Assembly (NCBI GenBank): GCA_963712825.1
Contig: CAVQJP010000013.1
Location: 310,001 to 374,000 of the forward strand
Source: AP-15 sp963712825
GTDB taxonomy: Bacteria > Pseudomonadota > Alphaproteobacteria > ATCC43930 > CGMCC-115725
DNA length: 64,000 nucleotides
Reading direction: 5' to 3'
A program made the translations under genes and the position numbers. Every line of letters starts with the position of its first letter. Position 1 is the stretch's first letter. The notes under the pieces were generated by a model. That model was not told where the DNA came from and made no database searches. It was given only the letters and a program-made list of their open reading frames with translations. Shown here piece after piece: positions 8,966 through 18,045 of the stretch.

Positions 8966-10246
8966 TCAGTTGATCACGTGGTTGCCGAACAGCGACATGC
9001 CGCGCAGCATGTCGACCGCGCGCGCCATTTGGTAATCGGCTGCGGTGCCCATGATCGAGGGGTCGACCGAGCTCGACATGTCGGCGTCGTCGTCCGAATC
9101 GTCAGTCTTGGTGGCGTCGGCAACCTTGGCACCTTTTTTCTCGGGCGGCGTTTCGATCTTGGCCGCCTCGACGACGATGTCGGGCTCGATCCCCTTGGCC
9201 TGGATCGACCGTCCCGACGGCGTGTAGTAGCGCGCGGTGGTCAGCCGCATCGCGCCATGGCCCGGCAATGGGATGATCGTCTGCACCGAGCCTTTGCCGA
9301 ACGAGCGCGTGCCGAGCAGGATCGCCCGGTGGTGGTCCTGCAATGCGCCGGCGACAATCTCGCTCGCCGAGGCCGAGCCGCCGTTGATCAGCACCGCGAT
9401 CGGCAGCCCCGCGGCGACATCCCCGGAGCGGGCATCGTAGCGCTGCGCGTCGTCGGCCCGCCGGCCGCGGGTCGAGACGATCTCGCCCTTGTCGATAAAC
9501 GCGTCGGAAACCGCGACCGCCTGGTCGAGCAGCCCGCCCGGATTGTTGCGCAGGTCAAGCACGATCCCGCGCAGTTTGTCGCCGGCTAGCTGCTTGATGT
9601 TCTTCATCGCGTTGTTGAGCCCGACATCGGTCTGCTCGTTGAACGACGTGATCCGGATGTAGCCGATGTCGTCGCCGACGAGGTGCGAGCGGACCGACTG
9701 GATGTGGATCGTCGCGCGCGTCAGCTTGACGTCAAACGGGTCGCGGCCCTTGCGCTGGATCGTCAGCCGGATTTCGCTGTTGACCGGGCCGCGCATCTTG
9801 TCGACCGCCTGCGGCAGGGTCATCCCCTGGATCGGCTGGCCGTCGAGCTGGGTGATCATGTCGCCGGGCTTCAGTCCGGCGTGGGCGGCGGGCGTGTCGT
9901 CGATCGGCGAGACGACTTTGACGAGACCGTTCTCCATCGACACCTCGATGCCGAGCCCGCCGAACTCGCCGCGGGTCTGCACCTTCATGTCGTCGAAGTT
10001 TTTCGTGTTCAAATAATTCGAATGCGGGTCGAGCGAGGTCAACATGCCGTTGATCGCCAATTCCATCAGCAAGTCGTCGTCGACCTTGCCGGCGTAGTCG
10101 GCGCGCACGTCTTCGAAAACTTCGCCAAAGAGATTAAGTTCTTTGTAGGTTTCGGCAGAATTTGTTGCGGCAACGCCGGCATCTTGCCGCACCGAAAACG
10201 TCAGCACCGCCGCGGCGGCTGCCGCGATCAACCCGAACCGCCTCAT
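8966..10246 (-). CDS. ctpA: Carboxy-terminal processing protease (S41)
   Basis: Periplasmic tail-specific protease. Domains: N-terminal signal/anchor helix (residues 5-20), an S41 N-terminal region, a PDZ domain around residues 85-165 (GLGIEVSMENGLVKVVSPID to GDMITQLDGQPI) and a Ser/Lys protease core with the catalytic Ser in GGSASASEIVAGAL and the catalytic Lys in GTRSFGKGSVQT. The C-terminus carries an acidic, serine-rich linker before a final helix. Length 426 residues. It follows gpmI by 90 bases on the same strand. The envC/amidase-activator gene that usually sits between gpmI and ctpA is missing. Confidence 0.93.
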   Translation of the reverse strand: MRRFGLIAAAAAAVLTFSVRQDAGVAATNSAETYKELNLFGEVFEDVRADYAGKVDDDLLMELAINGMLTSLDPHSNYLNTKNFDDMKVQTRGEFGGLGIEVSMENGLVKVVSPIDDTPAAHAGLKPGDMITQLDGQPIQGMTLPQAVDKMRGPVNSEIRLTIQRKGRDPFDVKLTRATIHIQSVRSHLVGDDIGYIRITSFNEQTDVGLNNAMKNIKQLAGDKLRGIVLDLRNNPGGLLDQAVAVSDAFIDKGEIVSTRGRRADDAQRYDARSGDVAAGLPIAVLINGGSASASEIVAGALQDHHRAILLGTRSFGKGSVQTIIPLPGHGAMRLTTARYYTPSGRSIQAKGIEPDIVVEAAKIETPPEKKGAKVADATKTDDSDDDADMSSSVDPSIMGTAADYQMARAVDMLRGMSLFGNHVIN

Positions 10247-10336
10247 GCACGCACCCTTGTGATTGCTCCGACCTCGGCGAGCGGCCGATATTAGCCGGCA
10301 GCGGGGTCGACAATCAACATCGGCGCCGGTCTGCGA

Positions 10337-11899
10337 CTAGTTGGCGCTGAGCCGGCTCTCCTGCAGCCGGATCAGCGAATGGCCGGTCATCGCCGCCGGC
10401 TTCGGGAGGCCGAGCAAATCGAGCAAGGTCGGCGCGACATCGGCGAGCCGCCCGTCCGCGAGGGCAACATCGCCCGGCGGGTTGACGACCAGGAACGGCA
10501 CCGGGTTCAAGGTGTGCGCCGTGTGCGGCTCGCCGGTCTCGGGGTCGCGCATCATCTCGGCATTGCCGTGGTCGGCGGTGACGACGAGCGTGCCGCCGGC
10601 TTTCTCGACCGCGGCCGCAACCCGCCCGAGACATTTGTCGATCGTCTCGACCGCCTTGACCGCGGCGTCGAGACGGCCGGTGTGCCCGACCATGTCGGCG
10701 TTGGCGTAGTTCAGCACGATTACGTCGAAACGGCCGGACTCGATCGCCGCGACGAGCTTGCCGGTGACTTCGGGTGCCGCCATCTCGGGCTGCCGGTCAT
10801 AGGTCGCGACTTTGGGCGACGGCACCAGTATCCGTTCCTCGCCCGGAAACACGGTTTCCCGGCCGCCGTTAAAAAAAAACGTGACATGCGCGTATTTCTC
10901 GGTCTCGGCGATGCGCAGCTGCTTGAGGCCGGCTTTGGCGATGACTTCGCCAAAGGTCTCGTCCAAATCTTGCGGCCGGAACAATGTTTCGAGAGAAGGG
11001 TTGATCTCGGCCGAATATTCGACAAGGCCGAGGGCGGCGGCAAAGCCCACCCGCCGCGCTCGCGCAAACCCGGCGAAGTCCGGGTCGAGCAAGGCGGCGG
11101 CGATCTCGCGCACGCGGTCGGCGCGGAAATTCGCGATCAACAGGCCGTCTGCGTCGCGCATTCCGTCATATCCGCCAATCGCCGTCGGCTCGACAAATTC
11201 GTCGGTTTCGCCGCGGCGATAAGCCGTCTCGACCGCGCTCGCCGCGTCGGCGGCGGCAGCCCCCGCGCCCTCGGCGATGGCGCGATACGCCTTTTCGACC
11301 CGGTCCCAGCGCTGGTCGCGGTCCATCGCGTAATAGCGCCCGATTACCGTTGCGATCCGCAAATTGCCGAGACCGGCGACGTCGCCGCGAAACGCCGCCA
11401 GGTACGACAGGGCAGCCTTCGGCGGCGTGTCGCGGCCGTCGAGGAAAGCGTGGATCGCGACCGGCACCCCAGCCTCGGCGACAATGCGGGCCAGCGCCGC
11501 GATCTGCTTTTGGTGCGAGTGCACGCCGCCCGGCGACAGCAGCCCGAGCAGATGGGCGGTGCCGCCGCTCTCCTTCAGCCGGTCGACAAAGCGGCGCAGC
11601 GCCGGCATGCGCGCGAGCTCGCCCGAGGCGATCGCGGCGTCGATGCGCGGCAGATCCTGCAAGACCAGCCGGCCCGCCCCGAGATTGGTGTGCCCGACCT
11701 CGGAATTGCCCATCTGCCCGTCTGGGAGCCCGACATAGTGCTCGCTCGCCTGCAGCTGCGCATGCGGCCAGCGCGCCATAAGACGATGCCAGACCGGCAG
11801 ATCCGCCGCCGCAATCGCGTTGTCGACGCCGCCGCCGCGTTCGCCCCAGCCGTCGAGGATGCACAAAACCAACGGGCGCGGGCGGGTTTGGGAATGCAT
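10337..11899 (-). CDS. gpmI: 2,3-bisphosphoglycerate-independent phosphoglycerate mutase
   Basis: Glycolytic/gluconeogenic enzyme interconverting 3- and 2-phosphoglycerate, Mn-dependent, of the alkaline-phosphatase superfamily. It starts with LVLCILDGWGERGG, has the catalytic Ser in DGQMGNSEVGHTNLGAGR, and the C-terminal metal ligands in LNYANADMVGHTG and VVTADHGNAEMM. Length 520 residues, as expected. The ATG at 11899 begins the conserved N-terminal strand. First gene of the gpmI-ctpA-rppH run. Confidence 0.96.
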   Translation of the reverse strand: MHSQTRPRPLVLCILDGWGERGGGVDNAIAAADLPVWHRLMARWPHAQLQASEHYVGLPDGQMGNSEVGHTNLGAGRLVLQDLPRIDAAIASGELARMPALRRFVDRLKESGGTAHLLGLLSPGGVHSHQKQIAALARIVAEAGVPVAIHAFLDGRDTPPKAALSYLAAFRGDVAGLGNLRIATVIGRYYAMDRDQRWDRVEKAYRAIAEGAGAAAADAASAVETAYRRGETDEFVEPTAIGGYDGMRDADGLLIANFRADRVREIAAALLDPDFAGFARARRVGFAAALGLVEYSAEINPSLETLFRPQDLDETFGEVIAKAGLKQLRIAETEKYAHVTFFFNGGRETVFPGEERILVPSPKVATYDRQPEMAAPEVTGKLVAAIESGRFDVIVLNYANADMVGHTGRLDAAVKAVETIDKCLGRVAAAVEKAGGTLVVTADHGNAEMMRDPETGEPHTAHTLNPVPFLVVNPPGDVALADGRLADVAPTLLDLLGLPKPAAMTGHSLIRLQESRLSAN

Positions 11900-12001
11900 T
11901 GCGGTCGCCTCGAACGATCGGAACTCTCTCTATACGCGAAACCGATCTGGCCCCGATAGCGTTCCCGTAAAGCGCTTTGCGATCCTGCGGGCTCGGTTCG
12001 G

Positions 12002-13216
12002 CTATTCCGCCGCGCGCACCCGTGCGGCCGGCGCGACCGGTGCGGCGGCAGCGAGCTCGTCGCGGCGATACGGGAAAAATACGGCGCCGAGCGTCACCAG
12101 CGCACCAAACCCCGTAAGCACCTCGAACAATGCCCGGAACCCGCCATGCGCGTGCATCACCGCGACGAGCGGGATTGCCGCCGCGGCGACGCCGAACGAC
12201 AACAGGTAGCGCAGCGCGTAGACCCGCGCGCGCCAGCCGGCATCGGTGTAGCGCGCGACCATGCCGTCGTTGAACGTGATCTGCCCGAAAAGCGCAAACA
12301 CCAGCCCGGTCAGCACGACAATCATCGGCCAGCCGCTGACCACCGAGGCGGCGAACAACAGCGGCGCCTGGAACACCGCCATCGCCAAAAAGCCGACTTT
12401 GAGCGGATGCCGGTCGATCATTCGGCCCATGACCAATTGCGACATCGCGCCGACGATGTAGACCGCGCACACCAACATGCCGACCCCCAAGGTCGAGCCG
12501 GCGAGCTGCGGCAGGCGCTCGTCGACCATCTTTGGCAAAGCGACGGTCGCGGCGTTGAAGACGACCCCGCCCGACAGAGTGACGAGAGCGAGCACCGCAA
12601 AGGCGCGGACCAGCACCGCGCGCGGGAAGCGGGTGTCGCGGGCGACGGCACGGCTGCCGCTGCGGTTGGGTTCGGGCGGGACGAGCGCCAGATAGGCGGC
12701 ACCGACGCCAAAGGCTGCGGCACCCGGCAGAAAAAACGCCCAGCGCCAGCCGAGCCATTGGGTGACGCCGCCGGTCACGACCGCCGCAAAGGCGACGCCG
12801 AGATTGCCCCAGACGCCGTTGACGCCGATGGCGCGGCCGACGCGCTCGGCGTGGCCGACGAGCATTGCGGTGCCGACCGGGTGGTAGATCGCGGCAAAAA
12901 GCCCGATCGCCGCCAGCCCCAAGGCGAGTTGCCAGCGGGTTTGGGTAAAGCCGGTGGCGACCGTCGCGACGGCAACTCCAAAGAAGAACACCGCCAGCAT
13001 GTTGCGGCGGCTCCAGCGATCGCCGAGCCAGCCCGCGGGCAACGACCCGGCGCCGAACGCGATGAACCCGCCGAGCGCCAGCGCGATCAGCTTGCTGTAG
13101 GGTTCGGCAAAATCGGCCTGCATGCCCAGCACCGCGGTCGGGAAGATCAGCATGACCATGTGGTCGATCATGTGCCCGGCATTGATAAAGCCGATCACGC
13201 GGGATGGTTGGGTCAT
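12002..13216 (-). CDS. MFS transporter (fosmidomycin-resistance-like)
   Basis: A 404-residue, twelve-helix major facilitator. The first half has VIGFINAGHMIDHMVMLIFP and the loop motif GWLGDRWSRRNML, and the second half contains MGRMIDRHPLK. The overall pattern resembles Fsr-type drug exporters and uncharacterised MFS relatives. Start ATG 13216 follows GGAAGG; the longer frame upstream overlaps the promoter region shared with the divergent AraC-type regulator, which probably controls it. Substrate not predictable. Confidence 0.85.
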   Translation of the reverse strand: MTQPSRVIGFINAGHMIDHMVMLIFPTAVLGMQADFAEPYSKLIALALGGFIAFGAGSLPAGWLGDRWSRRNMLAVFFFGVAVATVATGFTQTRWQLALGLAAIGLFAAIYHPVGTAMLVGHAERVGRAIGVNGVWGNLGVAFAAVVTGGVTQWLGWRWAFFLPGAAAFGVGAAYLALVPPEPNRSGSRAVARDTRFPRAVLVRAFAVLALVTLSGGVVFNAATVALPKMVDERLPQLAGSTLGVGMLVCAVYIVGAMSQLVMGRMIDRHPLKVGFLAMAVFQAPLLFAASVVSGWPMIVVLTGLVFALFGQITFNDGMVARYTDAGWRARVYALRYLLSFGVAAAAIPLVAVMHAHGGFRALFEVLTGFGALVTLGAVFFPYRRDELAAAAPVAPAARVRAAE

Positions 13217-13324
13217 GGCGCCTTCCGCTCGACGAGACACGGGTGAAGCATTAGATAAGGCGTCCGATCTGCGCCGTCCTGCCAAAGATCATCGCCAAAC
13301 CGACATCATGACCACGTCGAGCCA

Positions 13325-14257
13325 ATGAAAAGCACCGGCATTATCAAAAGCACCGATCGGGCCGACTACCAGCAAACTCCGCGGCCGTTTGCCGGGATGG
13401 CCAAGGATTTTGCCGACGGCGTTCGCATCGAGCCGCACCGCCATCCCCGCGCCCAGCTGACCTGGGCGGTCTCGGGCGTCATGTCGGTGACAGCCGATCG
13501 CGGCACCTGGGTTGTCCCGCCGAACCGCGCATTGTGGATACCGGCCGAGACCGAGCACGCGATCCGGATGTCGGGCCCGGTGGCGATGCGGGCGATCTAT
13601 ATCGACCGCGCGGTGGCAGGGGCGGTCGCCGCGGAGTGCAAGGTGATCCTGGTGTCGCCGCTGCTGCGCGCGCTGATGCTGGAGCTGGCCGCGGCACCGC
13701 TCGATTACGACGAGGCCGGGCGGGTCGGCCATGTCGCCGCCCTTTTTGTCGACGAGATCCGGGTCCTCGACGCCCAGCCGCTGCACGTGCCGATGCCCGC
13801 CGACAAACGGTTGCGGCGGGTGTGCGACGCGCTGCTGCGCGATCCCGCCCGGCGCGAGACATTGGACGCGTGGTCGCAGCTCGCCGGCGCCAGCAGCCGC
13901 ACCTTGGCGCGATTGTTCGAGCACGAAACCGGCATGCGGTTTGTCGCGTGGCGGCATCAGGTGCGCCTTGCCGAAGCACTGGTAAAGCTCGCGCAAGGGC
14001 AGGATGTCGCCGCCGCCGCGCGCGCCGTCGGCTACGGCAGCGCCAGCGCCTTTACCGCGATGTTTCGCCAGACCCTCGGCAAGACCCCCCCCGCGGCTAT
14101 TTCGACCTGGTCTAGCGTCGCGGCGCTGATGACCGACGGTCCTGCCCCGTCTCTTTCGTCGCCCCCGCGAAGGCGGGGGTCCAGAACCAGCCGCGAGATG
14201 CAGGTTGCTGTGGATACACGCTTGCGCAGGTATGACAGCGAGGTAATCGGGTCGTAA
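13325..14257 (+). CDS. AraC-family transcriptional regulator, apparent 3' frameshift
   Basis: An N-terminal cupin-like sensor (residues about 25-110, with RIEPHRHPRAQLTWAVSGVM) and a C-terminal AraC helix-turn-helix pair (residues about 170-255, with SRTLARLFEHETGM and YGSASAFTAMFRQTLGKTPP). Family members end shortly after LGKxPxxYF. Here the annotated frame instead runs about 55 codons on into an intergenic repeat. One extra C in the eight-C run at 14085-14092 would give TPPRGYFDLV and a stop at 14113-14115, the expected end. So the real gene is probably 13325-14115, with an indel or sequencing error. Divergent from the MFS gene, which it likely regulates. Confidence 0.85.
   Translation: MKSTGIIKSTDRADYQQTPRPFAGMAKDFADGVRIEPHRHPRAQLTWAVSGVMSVTADRGTWVVPPNRALWIPAETEHAIRMSGPVAMRAIYIDRAVAGAVAAECKVILVSPLLRALMLELAAAPLDYDEAGRVGHVAALFVDEIRVLDAQPLHVPMPADKRLRRVCDALLRDPARRETLDAWSQLAGASSRTLARLFEHETGMRFVAWRHQVRLAEALVKLAQGQDVAAAARAVGYGSASAFTAMFRQTLGKTPPAAISTWSSVAALMTDGPAPSLSSPPRRRGSRTSREMQVAVDTRLRRYDSEVIGS
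14157..14184. repeat. Short palindromic repeat (CCCCCGCGAAGGCGGGGG type)
   Basis: TCGCCCCCGCGAAGGCGGGGGTCC is a compact GC hairpin seen widely between genes in alphaproteobacteria. It lies after the probable true end of the AraC gene and before the convergent P450 gene, so it may end both transcripts. Confidence 0.7.
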
Positions 14258-14274
14258 ACGTCGGAGACGTACCA

Positions 14275-15657
14275 TCAGCCACTCCGACCGCGGCGCGGCC
14301 GCAGCAGAAAGGGTGGGGGGTGGTCGGGCTGGGTGGTGACGATCGCGCGCGGGGTGACCGGGGCGTCGTCGGCCCGCTCGACGCGAAAGTTCTGGATCAG
14401 GGTCGCCAACACCAGGGTGGCCTCGGTCAGCGCAAATTGCGCGCCGATGCAGACCCGCGGACCGATGCCGAACGGCATGTAGGCAAACCGGTCGGGCGGC
14501 GGCGCGCCGGGCAGAAAACGCGACGGGTCGAAGACTTCGGGGTCGCGCCACAGTCGGCGGTGGCGGTGCAAAACCCAGGGCGCGATCAGCACGACAGTGC
14601 GGGCCGGAACCGGCAAGTCGCCGGCCACGTCGTCGCCGATGGCCTGGCGCGCGAGGGTAAAGGCCGGGGGGTAGAGACGGATCGCCTCCTGCACGACGGC
14701 GCGGGTGTAGACGAGGCCGGCGAGCGCGTCCCAGGCATGGTCGGGCCCGAGATCGACCCCGGCGACCTCGGCGGCGAGCCGCTCCTGGATGTCGGGCGCC
14801 TCGGCCAGCAGAAAGAGCGACCAGAACAGGGCCACCGCCGTCGTCTCGTGGCCGGCGACGATCATCGTCGCGACCTGGTCGGCGAGGCGGTCGGCCGGAA
14901 ACAGCGCGCCGCTCTCGGGGTCCTTCGCGGTCGCCATCAGGTCGAACAGGTCGCGCGGGGCGCCGGCCGACGCCTCGGCGCTTCGCGCCGCGATGATGCG
15001 GCGGATCAATCGCAGCCAGCGCCGCCGGAAGCCCCAGCGTCGCACGTCGCGCGGGCTCGGGATCGAGGGCGGCAGCAGAAAATCGAGCAGGTTCGGCCGG
15101 CCGAGGCGCGTGGCATAGCCCTTGATCAGGCTGCGCAATTCGGCACCGTAACGCTCGATCTCGAGCGAGAACATCGAGGCGCCGGCGATCTCCAGCGCCA
15201 GGAGCTGCATCGCCGCGAGGAGGTCGACCGGAGTGCCGGCGTCGGCTTCGAGATTGGCGGCGGCAGCGGCGGCGGCGCGCGCGACATGGCGCGCCAGGAT
15301 CGGCATCGTGCGCGGGGCAAAGGCCGGCGCCAGGGTGCGGCGCTGCTGCCGCCAGTCCTCGCCTCGGCTCAGCAGCAATCCCCGGCCGAGCAATGGGCGC
15401 AGGATGCGGATGCCGGCGGCGGTGCGGCGGTAGTTCGCCGGGTTGTCGACGAGGACGCGCTGGATGCCGGCGGGCCGGCTCAGGATGATCTGCTGCCGGC
15501 CGAAGACGCGGCGAAAGACGACGTCCTCCTCGAACGCCTGCGGCGGAAATATGCCGATCGCATTGTCGCGCAGCGAGCGTGCGAAGTTGCTCGCCGAAAG
15601 CGGCTCGGCCCGGCCATCCGGCGCCGACGACGATGAGAGAGGCTGCGCTTCGGTCAC
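14275..15657 (-). CDS. Cytochrome P450
   Basis: Haem monooxygenase of 460 residues. The I-helix oxygen-binding motif is VAGHETTA, the ExxR motif is EAIR in VVQEAIRLYPPAF, and the haem loop is FGIGPRVCIGAQFA with the axial thiolate at about Cys403. The DPEVFDPSRFLPG segment is also canonical. Substrate unknown; no ferredoxin or ferredoxin reductase gene is adjacent. The start is GTG 15657, which overlaps the stop of the upstream DUF2161 gene by four bases (GTGA), implying translational coupling. The frame runs much further upstream, but that part is the shadow of the DUF2161 gene. Confidence 0.93.
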   Translation of the reverse strand: MTEAQPLSSSSAPDGRAEPLSASNFARSLRDNAIGIFPPQAFEEDVVFRRVFGRQQIILSRPAGIQRVLVDNPANYRRTAAGIRILRPLLGRGLLLSRGEDWRQQRRTLAPAFAPRTMPILARHVARAAAAAAANLEADAGTPVDLLAAMQLLALEIAGASMFSLEIERYGAELRSLIKGYATRLGRPNLLDFLLPPSIPSPRDVRRWGFRRRWLRLIRRIIAARSAEASAGAPRDLFDLMATAKDPESGALFPADRLADQVATMIVAGHETTAVALFWSLFLLAEAPDIQERLAAEVAGVDLGPDHAWDALAGLVYTRAVVQEAIRLYPPAFTLARQAIGDDVAGDLPVPARTVVLIAPWVLHRHRRLWRDPEVFDPSRFLPGAPPPDRFAYMPFGIGPRVCIGAQFALTEATLVLATLIQNFRVERADDAPVTPRAIVTTQPDHPPPFLLRPRRGRSG

Positions 15658-16403
15658 GTTCCCGGCCGGTTGGCGATGATGGCTGCTGCCCCGGAGATCG
15701 TCATGGCGACCGCCTCTTCCAACCCCGCCGGCGGGCCGGGCGCTGTTGCGGCAAGGGTCGCAGGCCAGCGCCGCAATGCGGCGTCGCCGAGCGCCGTGAG
15801 CCGATACCGGCCGGGTGCCGTGCGTTCGAACCAGCCATAGACGTTGCGCAGCAGGATGCGGCCGGCGTCGGGGATGTCGGCCCGCAGGTCGCGCGGCCGC
15901 GCGGCGCCGGCGCGCAGCCCCGCGGCGCAAGCGAGCGCGCGTTGCCGATAGGCGGTCATGACCGGCTGGCGGGTGGTGCCGCCGGGCGACGGGTCGCCGC
16001 GGCGCTGCCTGTGCTCGCCGAGGAGCCGCGCCCGCCGCCGCGGGTCCGGCCGCGGCCGGTACGGCACGGGCTCGGTCAAGATCTCGACCCGGTCGCACCC
16101 GGCGTCGACTGCCATCAGGCCGAGCCCGATCAGCCGGCACAGCCGGCGCACCCGCGGGTCGCGGTCGCGGCCATGCCGGGTCAGCGGCACCGCGAGCCAC
16201 ACCTCGTCGGCCGGCCGCATGCGGTCGACCGCCTGCAGCAGCAGCTCGAGATTGAAGCCGCGTTTCAGCTCGACGATCGCGAGCAGCGGCGGCTCGGCCC
16301 CGCGCACTGCGACGATGTCGCAGCCGCAGACCTCGCCCTTCACCTCAAACCCCTTCGCTTCGAGAAAGCGTTTTACGGCCGGATAAAGCGCCGCCTCCCC
16401 CAT
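15654..16403 (-). CDS. DUF2161 family, PD-(D/E)XK-type nuclease-like protein
   Basis: A 249-residue protein. The N-terminal half has the restriction-endonuclease-like core: Asp in CGCDIVAVRG and Glu/Lys in AIVELKRGFNLELLLQAVDR, matching a D-x(n)-ExK site. The C-terminal half (FERTAPGRYRLTALGDAALRRW) looks like a winged-helix. This domain pair matches the DUF2161 family, whose biological role is not established. It is transcribed ahead of the P450 gene with a four-base overlap and is divergent from the acetamidase gene. Confidence 0.8.
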   Translation of the reverse strand: MGEAALYPAVKRFLEAKGFEVKGEVCGCDIVAVRGAEPPLLAIVELKRGFNLELLLQAVDRMRPADEVWLAVPLTRHGRDRDPRVRRLCRLIGLGLMAVDAGCDRVEILTEPVPYRPRPDPRRRARLLGEHRQRRGDPSPGGTTRQPVMTAYRQRALACAAGLRAGAARPRDLRADIPDAGRILLRNVYGWFERTAPGRYRLTALGDAALRRWPATLAATAPGPPAGLEEAVAMTISGAAAIIANRPGT

Positions 16404-16541
16404 CTCCGCTGCCTCTGTGACCCGATCGGCATTCTACCCCGAGCAGCATTGGCAACACGGCGGCGAAACGCGTGCACCGCCGCCCGGGCCGGGCTAACAT
16501 CCCGGGCTAACATCAATGTTTGATTGCGGAGGGGCTTCTCG

Positions 16542-17492
16542 ATGTCGCAGCATCATGTCTTGCGGGCCAGTCCCGAAACTTGTCATTGGGGCTTTTTCAA
16601 TTCGGCGCTGGCCCCGGTGCTGACGGTCGCTTCGGGCGACACCGTGACCCTCGACAGCGTCTCGGGCGGCCCCGACGTGCTGCCGGCCGACGGGCGCTTT
16701 GACATCCTCCCCGAGCACCAAGCGATCCATGCCGCGGTCGAGCCGCGCCTCGGCGCCCACATCCTGACCGGGCCGATCGCGGTCGAGGGCGCGGCACCGG
16801 GCGACGCGCTCGCCATCGAAATCCTGTCAATCGACTGCCGGCAAAATTGGGGCTACACCCGCATCCGGCCGCTGTCGGGCACCTTGCCCGAAGACTTCCC
16901 GGTGCGCCGTACCTGGCACACCGCGATCGACCGCCAGCGCGGGATTGCGACCGTGCCGTGGGGTGCGGAAATCGAGCTGGCGCCGTTTTTCGGGGTCATG
17001 GGGGTGGCGCCGCCGCCGGCCTATGGAGCGGTCACCTCGATCGTGCCGCGCGAATTCGGCGGCAACATGGATCTGAAGGAGCTGGTCGCCGGCACGACCC
17101 TTTACCTGCCGGTGTGGACCGAGGGAGGCCTGTTCTCGGCCGGCGACGGCCACGGCGTGCAGGGCGACGGCGAGGTCTGCGTGACGGCGCTGGAGACGGC
17201 GCTGACCGGCACCTTCCGCCTCAGCCTGCATAAGGGCACGGGCATCGACCTGCCCCGCGCGGAAACGCCGACCCATTTGATTACGATGGGGTTCAACGAG
17301 GACCTCGACGACGCCGCCAAAACCGCGCTGCGCCAAATGATCACGTTGATCGGCGAGCGCATCGGGCTCGGGCGCGAGGACGCCTACATGTTCTGCAGCC
17401 TCGCCGTCGACATGCGCGTGACCCAATTGGTCGACGGCAACAAGGGCATCCACGCGATGCTGCCCAAGCGCTACGTCAACGGCAACGCGTAG
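16542..17492 (+). CDS. Acetamidase/formamidase family protein
   Basis: A 316-residue amidohydrolase of the FmdA/AmdA family, which releases ammonia from formamide or acetamide. Characteristic segments are HWGFFNSALAPVLTV, EGAAPGDALAIEILSID, the central VPREFGGNMDLKELVAGTTLYLPV, the metal-loop region GDGHGVQGDGEVC, and the C-terminal SLAVDMRVTQLVDGNKGIH. Start ATG 16542 follows GGAGGGG. No urea or short-chain amide ABC transporter is nearby, so the physiological substrate is open. Confidence 0.9.
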   Translation: MSQHHVLRASPETCHWGFFNSALAPVLTVASGDTVTLDSVSGGPDVLPADGRFDILPEHQAIHAAVEPRLGAHILTGPIAVEGAAPGDALAIEILSIDCRQNWGYTRIRPLSGTLPEDFPVRRTWHTAIDRQRGIATVPWGAEIELAPFFGVMGVAPPPAYGAVTSIVPREFGGNMDLKELVAGTTLYLPVWTEGGLFSAGDGHGVQGDGEVCVTALETALTGTFRLSLHKGTGIDLPRAETPTHLITMGFNEDLDDAAKTALRQMITLIGERIGLGREDAYMFCSLAVDMRVTQLVDGNKGIHAMLPKRYVNGNA

Positions 17493-17532
17493 CCTCTTGC
17501 ACGGTCGTCAGAGTAGTCTCGGACCGAGTCTA

Positions 17533-17616
17533 CCCCTCACCCACCCATCCCTTCGGGCTGGGTCACCCTCTCCCGCAATGCGGGAGAGGGTGCCGAGCGC
17601 AGCGAGGGGGTGAGGG
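17533..17616. repeat. Compound palindromic repeat, possible bidirectional terminator
   Basis: CCCCTCACCC at the left end and GGGGGTGAGGG at the right end form an outer stem; inside, CCCTCTCCCGC and GCGGGAGAGGG form a near-perfect inner stem around an AAT turn, next to a smaller CCCATCCC/GGGCTGGG-like stem. It sits between the convergent acetamidase and response-regulator genes. This is the most complete member of the repeat family in the window. Confidence 0.8.
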
Positions 17617-17673
17617 CGCGCCGGCACCAAGCGTTAGCTCGGAACGCCCCAGCGTCAAAACCGGGTATAGGCC

Positions 17674-18045
17674 TCACGCAGCGGGGCTGGCGAAGCCCGA
17701 CACCGCGTCGAGCAGCTCGGTGCCCCTGAACGGCTTGCGGATGGTCGGCCGCTGATGAAATTGGGCGGGCAGCACCTCGGACCCGTAGCCGGTGACAAAC
17801 GCAAACGGTATCCGGCGCCGGGACAAGACCTCCGCGACCGAGAACACCTGGCTCCCGCCCAGATTGATGTCGAGCACCGCCCCGTCGCAGGTTTCGTCGC
17901 GCGCCGCCTCGACCGCTTGGGCAAGGCGCGGGATCGGCCCCACCACGATGCAGCCGGCAGCCTCCAAGAAATCCTGGATCAACGCCGCGACCAGGTATTC
18001 GTCTTCGACGACAAGTATTCTCAACCCTTGGAGTCCTGCCCTCAT
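17674..18045 (-). CDS. Single-domain response regulator
   Basis: A 123-residue receiver without an output domain. Acidic pocket VVEDEYL (residues 12-18), phospho-acceptor Asp in GAVLDINLGG near residue 61, and KPF lysine near residue 103. The ATG overlaps the stop of the upstream CheB/CheR-kinase gene by four bases (ATGA), so the two are translationally coupled. HWE/HisKA_2 kinases are often paired with such stand-alone receivers; the kinase immediately upstream is the obvious phosphodonor. Confidence 0.9.
   Translation of the reverse strand: MRAGLQGLRILVVEDEYLVAALIQDFLEAAGCIVVGPIPRLAQAVEAARDETCDGAVLDINLGGSQVFSVAEVLSRRRIPFAFVTGYGSEVLPAQFHQRPTIRKPFRGTELLDAVSGFASPAA

Noticed and set aside
15658..16200. 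N-terminal extension of the P450 frame
   Set aside because: Arg/Ala-rich text produced by the DUF2161 gene in another frame; the coupled GTG at 15657 explains the P450 start.
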